Below, in pieces: positions 42,779 to 51,404 of a DNA stretch of 64,000 nt (positions within the stretch are counted from its first letter, which is position 1; each line of letters begins with the position of its first letter). The position numbers and the translations under genes were made by a program. Source of the DNA: Xanthomonas floridensis (GTDB lineage: Bacteria > Pseudomonadota > Gammaproteobacteria > Xanthomonadales > Xanthomonadaceae); contig NZ_LXNG01000024.1 of assembly GCF_001642575.1 (NCBI RefSeq), positions 1 through 64,000 on the forward strand, given 5' to 3'. The notes beneath the pieces were generated by a model. The model saw only the letters and a list, made by a program, of their open reading frames with translations. It had not been told where the DNA came from and made no database searches.

Positions 42779-43113
42779 CTTCGCAAGAACGGGGAATACC
42801 GCAGTCGGAGTATCCGGGCTGGGGACGCGCTAACGCAATCGCAGGCCGCACTCCCCATGGAGGCACTCGGTCGCGTTTGGTCAGCGGCAGAGCGAATGTG
42901 CCGCAGCGCGGATCCGGCAGTGAATGCCTTGTCGCCGTTGCGCAGGTTCTACGCATTGATCAGACCGATCTCAAGATGGGTGCGTGGTGCCGCTGTTGCG
43001 ATCGTTCGTCCTGCGATGGCACGGCGCCGATGATGTCGCACGACAACGCGGCGTGTGTGCACGGCAGGTGTTGCGATCAGCGTGGCAGCGGGACGTGATT
43101 GCATCGGGCAGGC
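42779..43113. promoter_or_regulatory. 335-nt gap within the minus-strand polysaccharide series
   Basis: This is the only long gap in the minus-strand series and so may contain a promoter for the distal genes from the TylF-like gene to the first Wzy-like gene. I see no gene in it and no obvious promoter consensus. Confidence 0.35.
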
Positions 43114-44070
43114 TCACACGTGATGTCCGGCAGCGGTCGCGTCGGTGGCCGCCAACACGCGCTGCAGTGCCTCGCGCAGGCTCCAGCGTGCCCGCCAGCC
43201 CAACACGCGCGCCGCCTTGCCCGGATCGCCCAACTGATGAAGACGGTCGATGCGCCGCTGACGTTGCGGGTCGACTTCCAGGCGCGGCGAGCGCCCGAGC
43301 ACTGCACCGATCTGCTCCACCAGTTCGGCGACGGAATATTCCACGCCCGAGCACAGATTGAAGACATCGAAGGCCGGGTCCGGCCGCACGTCGTCGAGCA
43401 GCGCGATCAGCCCTGCCGCGGCGTCGTCGGCGTGCAGGTAGTCCCGTCGCGGCTGCAGGTTGCCCAGCCGCAAGAGGGGCGCCGCTGCCGGATCGGCCGC
43501 CAGTTGCGCCAGCACGTCCGGGATCAGGTGCGCATTGGGATCGTCATGGGCGATGGTGTTGAACAGGCGCGCCGCGCGCCCGCGCCGGCCGGCTTCTGCC
43601 GTGCACCACAGCCGCAACTGGGCCTCGTTGCAGAGTTTTGACAGCGCGTAGTTGTCGCGCGCTTCGGTGGCGCTGGCGTGTTCGTCCAGTGCGCCGTCGC
43701 CCCAGGCGTAGACCGCGCCGCTGGAAGCGATCACCACCTGTGGCAGCACCGCGTCGCTGGCAGCGTGCAGTACGCTTTCGGTGCCGACCACGTTGACTTG
43801 CAGGCAGCGCATGCGCTGCGTCTCGCAGGTGGGGATATGGTGAATGGCAGCCAGATGGATCAGCGCATCGGCGCGGAACGCGCGCAATGCGGCAGCGAGC
43901 GTTACGCGATCGCTCACGTCGGCGACGATGGCTGCATGCAGGCCTTGCGGCAGGGACATCCCTCTGGACAGATCGTCCAGTCCCGCGACCGCATCGCCAC
44001 GCTGCAGCAACGCACTCGCTACGCGTCGCCCGATCATTCCGGCCGCGCCGGTGACCAGTACCCGCTTCAT
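43114..44070 (-). CDS. NAD-dependent epimerase/dehydratase (extended SDR)
   Basis: Encodes 318 aa. It has Rossmann motif VTGAAGMIGRRVA, the SDR Tyr-x3-Lys as NYALSK and the supporting ASSGAVY Ser, plus HLAAIHHIPTCETQ. These fit UDP-glucose 4-epimerase-like or related nucleotide-sugar enzymes. ATG 44070 overlaps the stop of the Wzz-like gene by 4 nt. The exact reaction (4-epimerase, dehydratase or other) cannot be fixed by eye. Confidence 0.88.
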   Translation of the reverse strand: MKRVLVTGAAGMIGRRVASALLQRGDAVAGLDDLSRGMSLPQGLHAAIVADVSDRVTLAAALRAFRADALIHLAAIHHIPTCETQRMRCLQVNVVGTESVLHAASDAVLPQVVIASSGAVYAWGDGALDEHASATEARDNYALSKLCNEAQLRLWCTAEAGRRGRAARLFNTIAHDDPNAHLIPDVLAQLAADPAAAPLLRLGNLQPRRDYLHADDAAAGLIALLDDVRPDPAFDVFNLCSGVEYSVAELVEQIGAVLGRSPRLEVDPQRQRRIDRLHQLGDPGKAARVLGWRARWSLREALQRVLAATDATAAGHHV

Positions 44071-45338
44071 CCAGGCCCCAGCGGGCGCGTGTCGGTTGGC
44101 CCAAGCACCCGCTGCCGCACGCGCTGCGGCAACCAGGCGAACAGCGGATCGGCGTGTGCCGACCAGGGAGCGTGCCGGTCGCCATGGCGGCGTGCGATCA
44201 CATACATCGCCAATGCCAGCGACGAGACCAGTAATACGCCCAAGAAAATCGCCAGGCCAACCAACGCCGGCCGGCGCGACGGAATTGGCGCCGGCGACAA
44301 CGCCGGGATGGCCCGGTAGCGCACCAGTTGTGCACGCCAGCGCTGTTGCGACAGCGCCAGGTCGATTTCGCTGGCGACCTGCGACAGCCCCGAACCGGAG
44401 GGGGTGCCGTTTCCGAAGACGGCGCGTCGGCAGCTCTGTACCCAATCCACCAGGGCCGTGCCCAGATGCAGCGCTGGCGCGCGCTGGTCTACCCGGGCCA
44501 GGAAGCGCTGTTTGCCATCCAACTGCTCCAGTTCGCGCTCTACCTGACGCAAGGTGGCCCGCGTCTCGGCGATGGTCGACTGCAATGCCACGATCTGCGC
44601 CAGAGGCGAGAGATAGCGCCCACCACCATCGCCGACCGACACGACCGTGTTGGCCTCGTTGCGCCGTAGTTCCGGGTAGCGCTCCAGCAACTGCTGCATA
44701 TCCGCAGCCTGCTGCTCGTTCTGCTCGATCGCGAAGCGCTGCTGGATCCGATCGATCTGCAACTGCGGGCGTTGTTCGAGCGCCTGTTGGCGCAGGCTAT
44801 CCAGATAGTCGCGCATTCCGGCCCACAGCACGACCTGACGCACATGCTGCGCAATGGCGTCCAGCTGCCGGTTCGCAGCCGCATCGTCGCGTGCGTTCAA
44901 CGACACTTCCAATCCCAGCGCGCCGACGCTCTTGGCATCGATGTTGACTTGTTGGCGGATGTCGTCGCGTTCGACCGCGCTGCGGTAGGTCACGTACGTG
45001 TCCCAATACTTGCGGCGGACGAAGGCGCGTTGCAGGCGCTCGCGCTGCTCGGGCGGCAGGTTGGTCATGCTGGCGAGCGAGGCCGCCACCAGTTGGCGAT
45101 CGGCCAGCATCGGTTGCAGTTTGCGCCATTGTTCCAGGGTCATCTGCGGCGTTTCCAGCAGCGCGGTGAGCGCATACAGGGGCCGCGTGGCGACGAGTAC
45201 GCCGGCCAGTAGCCCAAGCAGCAATGCCAGCGGAATCAGCAGGCGCCCGAACTGCTGGTAGAAGCGCAGGACTTCCAGCAATAGATCGCCCAGGGAGACC
45301 TCGTCACGGCGTTCAGGGATCTCTTCTATACCCGGCAT
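44067..45338 (-). CDS. Wzz-like polysaccharide chain-length regulator (no kinase domain)
   Basis: Encodes 423 aa with two membrane helices at about 33-51 and near residues 370-390, enclosing a long periplasmic coiled-coil region (RDYLDSLRQQALEQRPQLQIDRIQQRFAIEQNEQQ). This layout is that of Wzz/PCP proteins that set polymer length. There is no Walker ATPase domain, so it is not a tyrosine-kinase copolymerase. ATG 45338 is 89 nt downstream of the flippase stop. No outer-membrane Wza-like exporter or BY-kinase is in the window. Confidence 0.78.
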   Translation of the reverse strand: MPGIEEIPERRDEVSLGDLLLEVLRFYQQFGRLLIPLALLLGLLAGVLVATRPLYALTALLETPQMTLEQWRKLQPMLADRQLVAASLASMTNLPPEQRERLQRAFVRRKYWDTYVTYRSAVERDDIRQQVNIDAKSVGALGLEVSLNARDDAAANRQLDAIAQHVRQVVLWAGMRDYLDSLRQQALEQRPQLQIDRIQQRFAIEQNEQQAADMQQLLERYPELRRNEANTVVSVGDGGGRYLSPLAQIVALQSTIAETRATLRQVERELEQLDGKQRFLARVDQRAPALHLGTALVDWVQSCRRAVFGNGTPSGSGLSQVASEIDLALSQQRWRAQLVRYRAIPALSPAPIPSRRPALVGLAIFLGVLLVSSLALAMYVIARRHGDRHAPWSAHADPLFAWLPQRVRQRVLGPTDTRPLGPG

Positions 45339-45427
45339 CAGATCTTCGCTGCGATTCAAGGAGGCATGGGAGCGCCATGCCGTACCGCCATCACTGTGCC
45401 ACAGCGGTTGCAGCGGCGGCAACGCAG

Positions 45428-46663
45428 CTATGCGTGAGTGCGACCGCGTCCTGCAATGCGCAGCCCGCACCACAATGTGGCGGTCAACACGGCCTCGGTG
45501 GCGATCACGGCGATGGCGGCACCGTGCACACCGTACTGGTGGGTGAGCAGCAGATTCAGCGCGATGTTGACCACCGCCGCCGCACTGGCGCCGAGCACGT
45601 ACCAACGCTGCTGGTCGCAAGCGATGGCGGCCTGGGTCAGCACGTAGTTCGGCAGTACGAACACGAACGCGGCAAACAACCAGCCGAGCAGGTGCCCCGC
45701 CACCGCGCGATAAGACGCTCCGTACAACAGCTCCATCAGCCAGCTGCCCAGCCAGGCGCCGCTCGCCGCCAGCGCCAGACCCGCCGCGCCGGCCAGCCAC
45801 AGCGCGCGATCCTCCAGCCGGCGCGCGCGCCCGGCCTGCCCGCGTGCCAGGCGCAGCTGGCGGAACAGCAGCAAGGCGACCGGCATCGCCAGCAACAGCA
45901 CCCCATCGAACACGCGATATGCGGCGGCGTACTGGCCAACCTCTGCCGCGGGCACCGTTTGCTGCAGGATCACCACGTCGCTGCGACGGTACAGGCCGGT
46001 CGCGGTATCGATCCAGAAAAAGCCGGCGGCCGCACGATAGGCCAGCGGCTGTGGCCGCCAGTGCGGTCGATCCTGCAGGCCGCGCCCCAGCCAGGCATAG
46101 GCCAGCAGCAGGCCACATGCCCATGCAGCGAAGACCACGCCGGGGTCGTGTCCGAGCAGCAGGACCGCCGTCACCACCAGCACGGCGCTGAGCGCACGCG
46201 CACTCGCCAGCCAGCTGGCGTCGCGTTGCCATTGGCCCGCGGCCTTCAATTGCGCCGACACCAGCTGGGTCAGCGTGACTGCACCGAAGCACAGCACCGC
46301 CCAGACCAGCGCCGGATCGCCGCCGGCGCGCGTCGCTGCCAGGCTGGCAGCGACCAGTAGCAACGTGGACCACAGCAGATGCCCGCGTGCCAGGCCCGGC
46401 AGCGCGCGCGCCATCGTCGCCGCAATACCGGCTGCAACCCCTTCGCGCAGCACCAGGGTGCGCATGCCGGCATCCTGCAGCAGCGCCAGCAAGGTCGCCA
46501 GATTGAGCAGGTAGGCGTAGCGGCCGAAGCCCGCTGGGCCCATGCCACGCGCCAGCCAGACCGACAGCGCCAGCGAGACCGCGGCGGTGAACAGGATCGA
46601 CACCCATTGCGCCGACAAACCGCGCGCCAGGCCACGCCACGCAGGCGGCAGGCGCGGTATCAC
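45428..46663 (-). CDS. second flippase-like membrane protein (MOP superfamily)
   Basis: Encodes 411 aa from GTG 46663, which overlaps the ABC exporter stop as GTGA. It has about twelve helices; WLARGMGPAGFGRYAYLLNLATLLALL near the N-terminus and SDVVILQQTVPAAEVGQYAAAYRVFDG in the middle are typical of polysaccharide flippases. Its start is tied to the lasso exporter while its downstream neighbours are polysaccharide genes. It therefore bridges the two gene sets. Whether it moves sugar-lipid repeats or something else is open. Confidence 0.83.
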   Translation of the reverse strand: MIPRLPPAWRGLARGLSAQWVSILFTAAVSLALSVWLARGMGPAGFGRYAYLLNLATLLALLQDAGMRTLVLREGVAAGIAATMARALPGLARGHLLWSTLLLVAASLAATRAGGDPALVWAVLCFGAVTLTQLVSAQLKAAGQWQRDASWLASARALSAVLVVTAVLLLGHDPGVVFAAWACGLLLAYAWLGRGLQDRPHWRPQPLAYRAAAGFFWIDTATGLYRRSDVVILQQTVPAAEVGQYAAAYRVFDGVLLLAMPVALLLFRQLRLARGQAGRARRLEDRALWLAGAAGLALAASGAWLGSWLMELLYGASYRAVAGHLLGWLFAAFVFVLPNYVLTQAAIACDQQRWYVLGASAAAVVNIALNLLLTHQYGVHGAAIAVIATEAVLTATLWCGLRIAGRGRTHA

Positions 46664-48402
46664 CGGGCACCGCTCCAGACCGGCGCCACGGCCTGCCATG
46701 GGCCTTGCGCCACCAGCCGCCCCTGGTCCAGCACCAGCACGCTGTCGGCCTGTTCCAGCAAGGCCAGCCGATGGCCGATGAGCAGGACAGTCAGGTCGCC
46801 ATGCAGGCGCTGAATGGCGCTGCGGATGCTTGCTTCGTTGTCGTGGTCCAGCGCGCTGGTCGCCTCGTCCAGGATCAGCAACGCCGGGCGTTGCAGCAGC
46901 GCACGCGCCAGTGCCAGCCGCTGGCGCTCGCCGCCGGACAATGGCATGCCGCCCTCGCCGACCGGCGTATCCCACCCCTGCGGCAAAGCATGGACAAACT
47001 GGGCGGCCGCCTGATCCAGCGCCGCGTGCAGCGCCTGTTCGCTTGCATCCGGACAGGCGATCAAGAGGTTATTGCGCACGCTGTCGTTGAGCAGGAAGGC
47101 GTCCTGGGAGACATAGGCCACCGAGCGGCGCCAGGCCCGTCGTGCGGCCGCATCCAGCACCACGCCGTCGATCTCCAACGTGCCCTGGTCTGGACTCAGC
47201 AACCCACTCAGCACGTCGGCCAGCGTGCTCTTGCCGGCACCGGAGGCGCCCACCACGGCGGTGGTGGTTCGCGCCGGCAGCCGCAGCGACAGACCTTGCA
47301 GCGCGGGCGTGTCGCGTCCTGCGTACTGGACCTCAACGGTAGACAGCGCGATCGAGGTCGTCAGCTGGATCGGCGGCGTGGCGTCAGCCAGGGGCGGCTC
47401 TGCCCAGGTCCGGCTCTCCTGCAGCCGGCGTTTGATCGCGCTGAATGCCGCTGCTGCATGCAGGCAGTACTGGCGTTGTTGTTGCACCGTGGTCAGCAGC
47501 GGTACCAGACGCGCGAAGATTGCTACCAAGACGAGCAGCTCGGCTATCGCCATGTGCAGGACCTGCAAGCCCAGGTAGACATAACACGCCAACAGGATCG
47601 CGCCGGTGCTTTGTAGCCACGCTTTGGAGGCGCTCAAGCCGCGGGCAAAGCGCAGCTGCTGGGCGTGGATGATGCCGGCGGTCCGTTCGAACGCCGCCAG
47701 ATACGCCGTTTCGGCACCAAGGATCTTGGCTAGCCGCAGACCGGACAGACGGTCGTGCAGGCCCGCATGCAACCCTTGGTTCGCCTGGGTCAGCTGGCGT
47801 CCCAGCAGCGCCACCCCGCGCCGCTGCCCGCCCACAAGGAGCAACGCAACACCGCTCAGCATCGCAACCAGCGCCAGCTTCCAGGACAACGCGAAGGCGG
47901 CGAGTAGGTAGAGCGCCGCGGTGATTGCCGAGGCGAACATCGCCAGAGCGTGTCCTAGCCCAACTTCAGCGCGGCCTACATCGCTCAGGATGAGGCTGGC
48001 ATGGTCGCCGGTGCGCTGGCCCGCCAGCCAGCGCCATTGCGCACCGAGTAGTGCAGCGAAACTGCTGGTGCGCAGCCGTTCGCCCACGCCTTGCTGCAGG
48101 CGCGCCGCGAGCTGTTCGCGACCGAACTGGATCGCGTTGCGTACTAACAGCACCAGGCAGAACAGCAGCAGCAAAGGAATCGGCGTGTTTGTCGGCAAGC
48201 CAAGTGCTGCCAGCAGGCGCGGCAGTTGGTGCGCCATTCCGGTCGCGGCGCTGGCGCCTTGCATGGCACTCAGCAAGGGCACCAACAGCAGCATGCCGAT
48301 GCCTTCGGTCGCCGCCGCCAGCACCATCAGCAGCGCCAGCCCGACGCAGCGGCCGCGCGGCGCCAACCGCAACAGGCCGGCAACAAAGCGCAGGATCGTC
48401 AT
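46660..48402 (-). CDS. ABC exporter, fused membrane and ATPase domains (lasso D-type)
   Basis: Encodes 580 aa with six N-terminal helices and a C-terminal ATPase: Walker A GASGAGKST, signature LSGGERQR, Walker B ALLILDEATSALD. The MsbA/McjD-like layout is that of lasso-peptide exporters, which also give self-immunity. ATG 48402 overlaps the B2 protease stop by 4 nt. An alternative ATG lies 10 codons upstream but inside the B2 gene. The stop overlaps the flippase start. Position argues for export of the mature peptide; lipid-oligosaccharide export is an alternative given the downstream genes. Confidence 0.85.
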   Translation of the reverse strand: MTILRFVAGLLRLAPRGRCVGLALLMVLAAATEGIGMLLLVPLLSAMQGASAATGMAHQLPRLLAALGLPTNTPIPLLLLFCLVLLVRNAIQFGREQLAARLQQGVGERLRTSSFAALLGAQWRWLAGQRTGDHASLILSDVGRAEVGLGHALAMFASAITAALYLLAAFALSWKLALVAMLSGVALLLVGGQRRGVALLGRQLTQANQGLHAGLHDRLSGLRLAKILGAETAYLAAFERTAGIIHAQQLRFARGLSASKAWLQSTGAILLACYVYLGLQVLHMAIAELLVLVAIFARLVPLLTTVQQQRQYCLHAAAAFSAIKRRLQESRTWAEPPLADATPPIQLTTSIALSTVEVQYAGRDTPALQGLSLRLPARTTTAVVGASGAGKSTLADVLSGLLSPDQGTLEIDGVVLDAAARRAWRRSVAYVSQDAFLLNDSVRNNLLIACPDASEQALHAALDQAAAQFVHALPQGWDTPVGEGGMPLSGGERQRLALARALLQRPALLILDEATSALDHDNEASIRSAIQRLHGDLTVLLIGHRLALLEQADSVLVLDQGRLVAQGPWQAVAPVWSGAR

Positions 48403-48893
48403 CGTGCCTGCCATGTGCGTGGCAGGAAGCAACCCACGCGCGTGAAGCGGTCGGTCCCGTGTCCGCCGGTGACGTGCTGGCTGCCGGCCAACACCCAGGC
48501 ATGCGCCTGGAGCGCAGATCCGTCTGCGTTACGCGCAACGCCCAGGCACAGCAGATGGGTGACCCGGAACAGGCCTAGCAGGCAATGCGCCGCCAACGCC
48601 TGCGCCAGGCAGTTGGATGTCCAGGGCGTGTGGCGTGCCGCCAGCCGCAGGGTGCGGCCGATCTGCAGGGCGCGACGTTGCGCGCGCTCATCCAGGCGCG
48701 GCAACGAGGGTGGTACTGCCATCTGGTGGCCCACCCAGGGCGCCAGCTGGCGAAAGCCCACCAGCCGCACGGCGCCCCGCGCCGCGGCCAGCAGCAGCCA
48801 GGCCGGCACCAGTAACAGCCGCTCAAATCGCGGCAGGCGCGCGAAGGCGACCAGCCTGCGATGGAAGCCGCTGACAGCGCGGGACAAGCTCAC
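48399..48893 (-). CDS. lasso peptide B2 protein (transglutaminase-like leader peptidase)
   Basis: Encodes 164 aa from GTG 48893. Two N-terminal hydrophobic patches are followed by the papain/transglutaminase-like core: catalytic Cys95 in WTSNCLAQALAAHCLL, His131 in QAHAWVLAG and Asp148 (or Asp124) as third member. This is the McjB C-terminal/B2 pattern that cleaves the leader from the lasso precursor. GTG 48893 overlaps the stop of the small upstream ORF (GTGA) and has GAGGG six nt before it, better than a TTG at 48899. It overlaps the exporter gene downstream. Confidence 0.88.
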   Translation of the reverse strand: MSLSRAVSGFHRRLVAFARLPRFERLLLVPAWLLLAAARGAVRLVGFRQLAPWVGHQMAVPPSLPRLDERAQRRALQIGRTLRLAARHTPWTSNCLAQALAAHCLLGLFRVTHLLCLGVARNADGSALQAHAWVLAGSQHVTGGHGTDRFTRVGCFLPRTWQAR

Positions 48894-49078
48894 GTCCAAC
48901 CCTCATCCCACCTCGGGCGATCTTGCGCGGCAATCAGCTCCACCGCCGCGACCTCAGCATGGCGCGCCTGTGCCAGACAGCGTTGTGGTGTCTGCCTGCG
49001 TGACTGCAGGACTGACGGCGGAAAGAGCATGGCGCAGGCACGTGTCGAGGGAAGGGCGGCCAACGCGATCGAGCTCAT
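48890..49078 (-). CDS. small ORF between the lasso cyclase and B2 genes
   Basis: Would encode 62 aa (MSSIALAALPSTRACAMLFP…RPRWDEGWT). I recognise no family; it lacks the features of a PqqD-like B1 protein. In its favour, its stop overlaps the B2 start in the GTGA style used at many other junctions here, so translation of this frame could drive B2 synthesis. Against it, the ribosome site at ATG 49078 is weak and the composition is only moderately protein-like. The sequence between its start and the cyclase stop (about 150 nt) shows nothing else. Confidence 0.3.
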   Translation of the reverse strand: MSSIALAALPSTRACAMLFPPSVLQSRRQTPQRCLAQARHAEVAAVELIAAQDRPRWDEGWT

Positions 49079-49227
49079 GCCATCACGCGGGTCCGGGTGG
49101 CTCCCCGTGGCCGAGGGCCTTGCCGTGTCGGCTAGCCTAGCAAACGTCGGATCGGGCGGGTTGCGCTGGCGACCGCCGCGCAGCCTTGGCGCGGGCGTTC
49201 TGCCCAGCGGCCGGCGGCCTAGCGCGA

Positions 49228-51153
49228 TCAGCCACCGCCTCGCTCATGCCAGGCAAGGAAGCCACCGGTCTGCAACCCGTACACCAGCATCTGCAGATAA
49301 GCCTCGCGCCTGGGTTCGGCGGCCTGGGCATCGCACGGCCAATCGTCCAGCAATGCTTGCAGTCGCGCTAGGTCGAGCATCCGGCGGGCCAGCGGCGAGT
49401 CGTGCAAGGCGTGAAGTTGCCGCTGCATGGCCGCGCGCTGTGCGCTTAGATGCATGAACCAGTCGCCATGCTGCACGCCGACCTGGCGGTTGGCGAAAAT
49501 CTCCGGCGGCGCGCCACGGGCGGCGAGCAAACGACGCGGCAGCGAACGCCGGACGCCGTCGCGCAGGAATTGGTCCAACGGCAGGCTGCCAAAAAACTCG
49601 ATGATCCGTCGATCGGCGAGCGGCATGCGGAAATCCACTCCCGAAAGCGCGCGCAGCGTGCCCCAGCCATCCATCGCGGCGGCATGACCCAGCATCCATT
49701 CCCGCAGCACATGTACCGAGCGATGGCGTCCACCGAGGCGGATCCGGTAGCGGCTTCGGTCCAGCTGGCGATGCATGTCGAGCTCCCGCGCCAGGTCCGG
49801 ATGCAACGCGGCAGACTGCATCCAGGCGGCAGCCGGCAACCGATGCCAATAGCGCAGAACCGTCAACGGTGCGAATGGCCGCAGGACATGCCGCTGCACT
49901 GCCTTGCGGATACTCAGGTTCTCGGCCCGTGCCAGTGCGCGCGTCTGCGCCGACAGTGTGCGCCACTGGCCAGCGCCGAGCAGTTGCGGTAGCCGTGTCA
50001 GGCCGTCGTAACTGAAAAAGGCATTCCCCATTTCGCCACCGATCAGGACGTTGCCGCCTCGTGCGTGCAAGAACCGGTCGATCGGGAAGAACCAGGCCAT
50101 GTTCAACGGCGAACGGATCGGCTGACCGTTCTCTTGCCACCAGCGCTCGGCGTCGTACTCGCCCCAGTCGCCGCCATCATCGCCGACCATGTGCCAGTCG
50201 ATGCCGGTATGGCTGGCAGCCAGGAGACGGGCGCGCGGGGATTCGTCATAGTAGTGGGTGCGGTTTGCCGCCGCGGTCGCTCCCCGCGGCACCCGGGTGA
50301 CGGTCAGCAACGGGGCAGGTGCCAATTGTCGCGCGGCCGAGAGTACGACCGAGCCGCTGTCGAGTCCGCCGGTGAGGCAGGCCGCCACCGGCCCGCGTGC
50401 GCGCAGCGCATCGGCAACGGCACGGTCGAGCAGTTCGGCCGCTGCGGCTTCGACATCGGCATCGCTGCCTAACTGCAGCGAACCCGCTTCGGGCAGGGAC
50501 CACCAGCGCTGCAGGTCGGTCGCGTCCGGCGTCAACAGCATGGCGTGGCCCGGCGGAACCCGGTCGATGGCGCGGTACACCGTGCGATGCGGCCGGCTGC
50601 GGTCCATGACCAATTGGTCGGCCAAGCTCTGTTCGTCCAAGTCCCTCGGGATACCGGGTAGTGCGAGCAACGCCGGCAATCGGGTCGAGAAGGCGATCAG
50701 ACGCGCTCCACGATGGACGAACAGCGAGCGTTGTCCGACCGGGTCGCGTGTCAGCAGTAGATGGCGCTGGTCGGGACGGTACAGCGCCAGCGCAAAGCTG
50801 CCCTGCAACCGCGGCAACGCCGCCGTATCCCAACGCTGTAACGCTGCCAGCAGCAGCGCGCCATCCGGCTGCGACAGCGCGGCTGGATGGCCTAGCGCAT
50901 GGACGAGTTCGCTGCGGGCCGCCAGCCCGCTATCTGCAACCAGGACGGCCCCGGAGGCGCCCACACAGGGCATTGCCTCGTCGGTGTCCTCGGGGGTAAA
51001 AAAATGCTGACGGTGCACGATCGCGCACGCGCCGTGGTGCCAGATTCGCGCCGGGCCGATGCTCCGCGCTTGCAGTGCACCTGCCAGTCGGTGGATCGTC
51101 TCCGGCTCAACGGGACGGCCATCCAGATGCCAGATACCGGCAAAATCGCTCAT
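49228..51153 (-). CDS. lasso peptide cyclase (asparagine-synthetase-like C protein)
   Basis: Encodes 641 aa with the asparagine synthetase B architecture: an N-terminal Ntn-like domain (RDPVGQRSLF) and a C-terminal ATP-pyrophosphatase domain with LTGGLDSGSVV. The glutaminase nucleophile Cys2 is absent (MSDFAGIW), as in lasso cyclases. These adenylate a precursor Asp/Glu side chain and form the macrolactam. ATG 51153 has GGGAGA just upstream and lies 41 nt after the precursor stop. It is longer than the compact McjC type but in range for proteobacterial members. Amidation of sugars, as by AsnB, is unlikely without Cys2. Confidence 0.88.
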   Translation of the reverse strand: MSDFAGIWHLDGRPVEPETIHRLAGALQARSIGPARIWHHGACAIVHRQHFFTPEDTDEAMPCVGASGAVLVADSGLAARSELVHALGHPAALSQPDGALLLAALQRWDTAALPRLQGSFALALYRPDQRHLLLTRDPVGQRSLFVHRGARLIAFSTRLPALLALPGIPRDLDEQSLADQLVMDRSRPHRTVYRAIDRVPPGHAMLLTPDATDLQRWWSLPEAGSLQLGSDADVEAAAAELLDRAVADALRARGPVAACLTGGLDSGSVVLSAARQLAPAPLLTVTRVPRGATAAANRTHYYDESPRARLLAASHTGIDWHMVGDDGGDWGEYDAERWWQENGQPIRSPLNMAWFFPIDRFLHARGGNVLIGGEMGNAFFSYDGLTRLPQLLGAGQWRTLSAQTRALARAENLSIRKAVQRHVLRPFAPLTVLRYWHRLPAAAWMQSAALHPDLARELDMHRQLDRSRYRIRLGGRHRSVHVLREWMLGHAAAMDGWGTLRALSGVDFRMPLADRRIIEFFGSLPLDQFLRDGVRRSLPRRLLAARGAPPEIFANRQVGVQHGDWFMHLSAQRAAMQRQLHALHDSPLARRMLDLARLQALLDDWPCDAQAAEPRREAYLQMLVYGLQTGGFLAWHERGGG

Positions 51154-51194
51154 CGATCTCCCGCTACACCCGGACGAGGTCGGGCCGGATGGTC

Positions 51195-51350
51195 TCAGGA
51201 GCCGGTGGTTGGACCGAAGCCATCGTTGCCGGTGGTTGCGTTCTGCGCGGTATCGTCGATCGAGAGAAACGACACCACCGGCGTAGACCACACTTTGTGG
51301 CCCGGCTGCGGGGTGATGCGGTCGGAAGCTGCCGATTCGTTGGTGTTCAT
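51195..51350 (-). CDS. candidate lasso peptide precursor (A)
   Basis: Encodes 51 aa from ATG 51350 with a strong ribosome site (GAGGA, six nt, ATG). The leader has WSTPVVSF at residues 21-28, close to the aromatic-x-x-Pro-x-(Leu/Val) recognition motif of PqqD-like B1 proteins. A core starting at Ala35 reads AQNATTGNDGFGPTTGS, with Asp at position 9 for a nine-residue Ala1-Asp9 ring. Starting at Gln36 would put Thr34 at the classical -2 leader position and give an eight-residue ring. The last residue is Ser51, the type of residue modified by lasso kinases. It is first in the operon with cyclase, B2 and exporter. Confidence 0.75.
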   Translation of the reverse strand: MNTNESAASDRITPQPGHKVWSTPVVSFLSIDDTAQNATTGNDGFGPTTGS

Positions 51351-51404
51351 ACGATGTCCTCGTGCAGGGAGCCGCAGCGGCTGCTGCGGGGGTGCATGCT
51401 TCGT

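Noticed and set aside
42779-43113. Small frames in the polysaccharide locus gap
   Set aside because: All short, out of family context and without ribosome sites.
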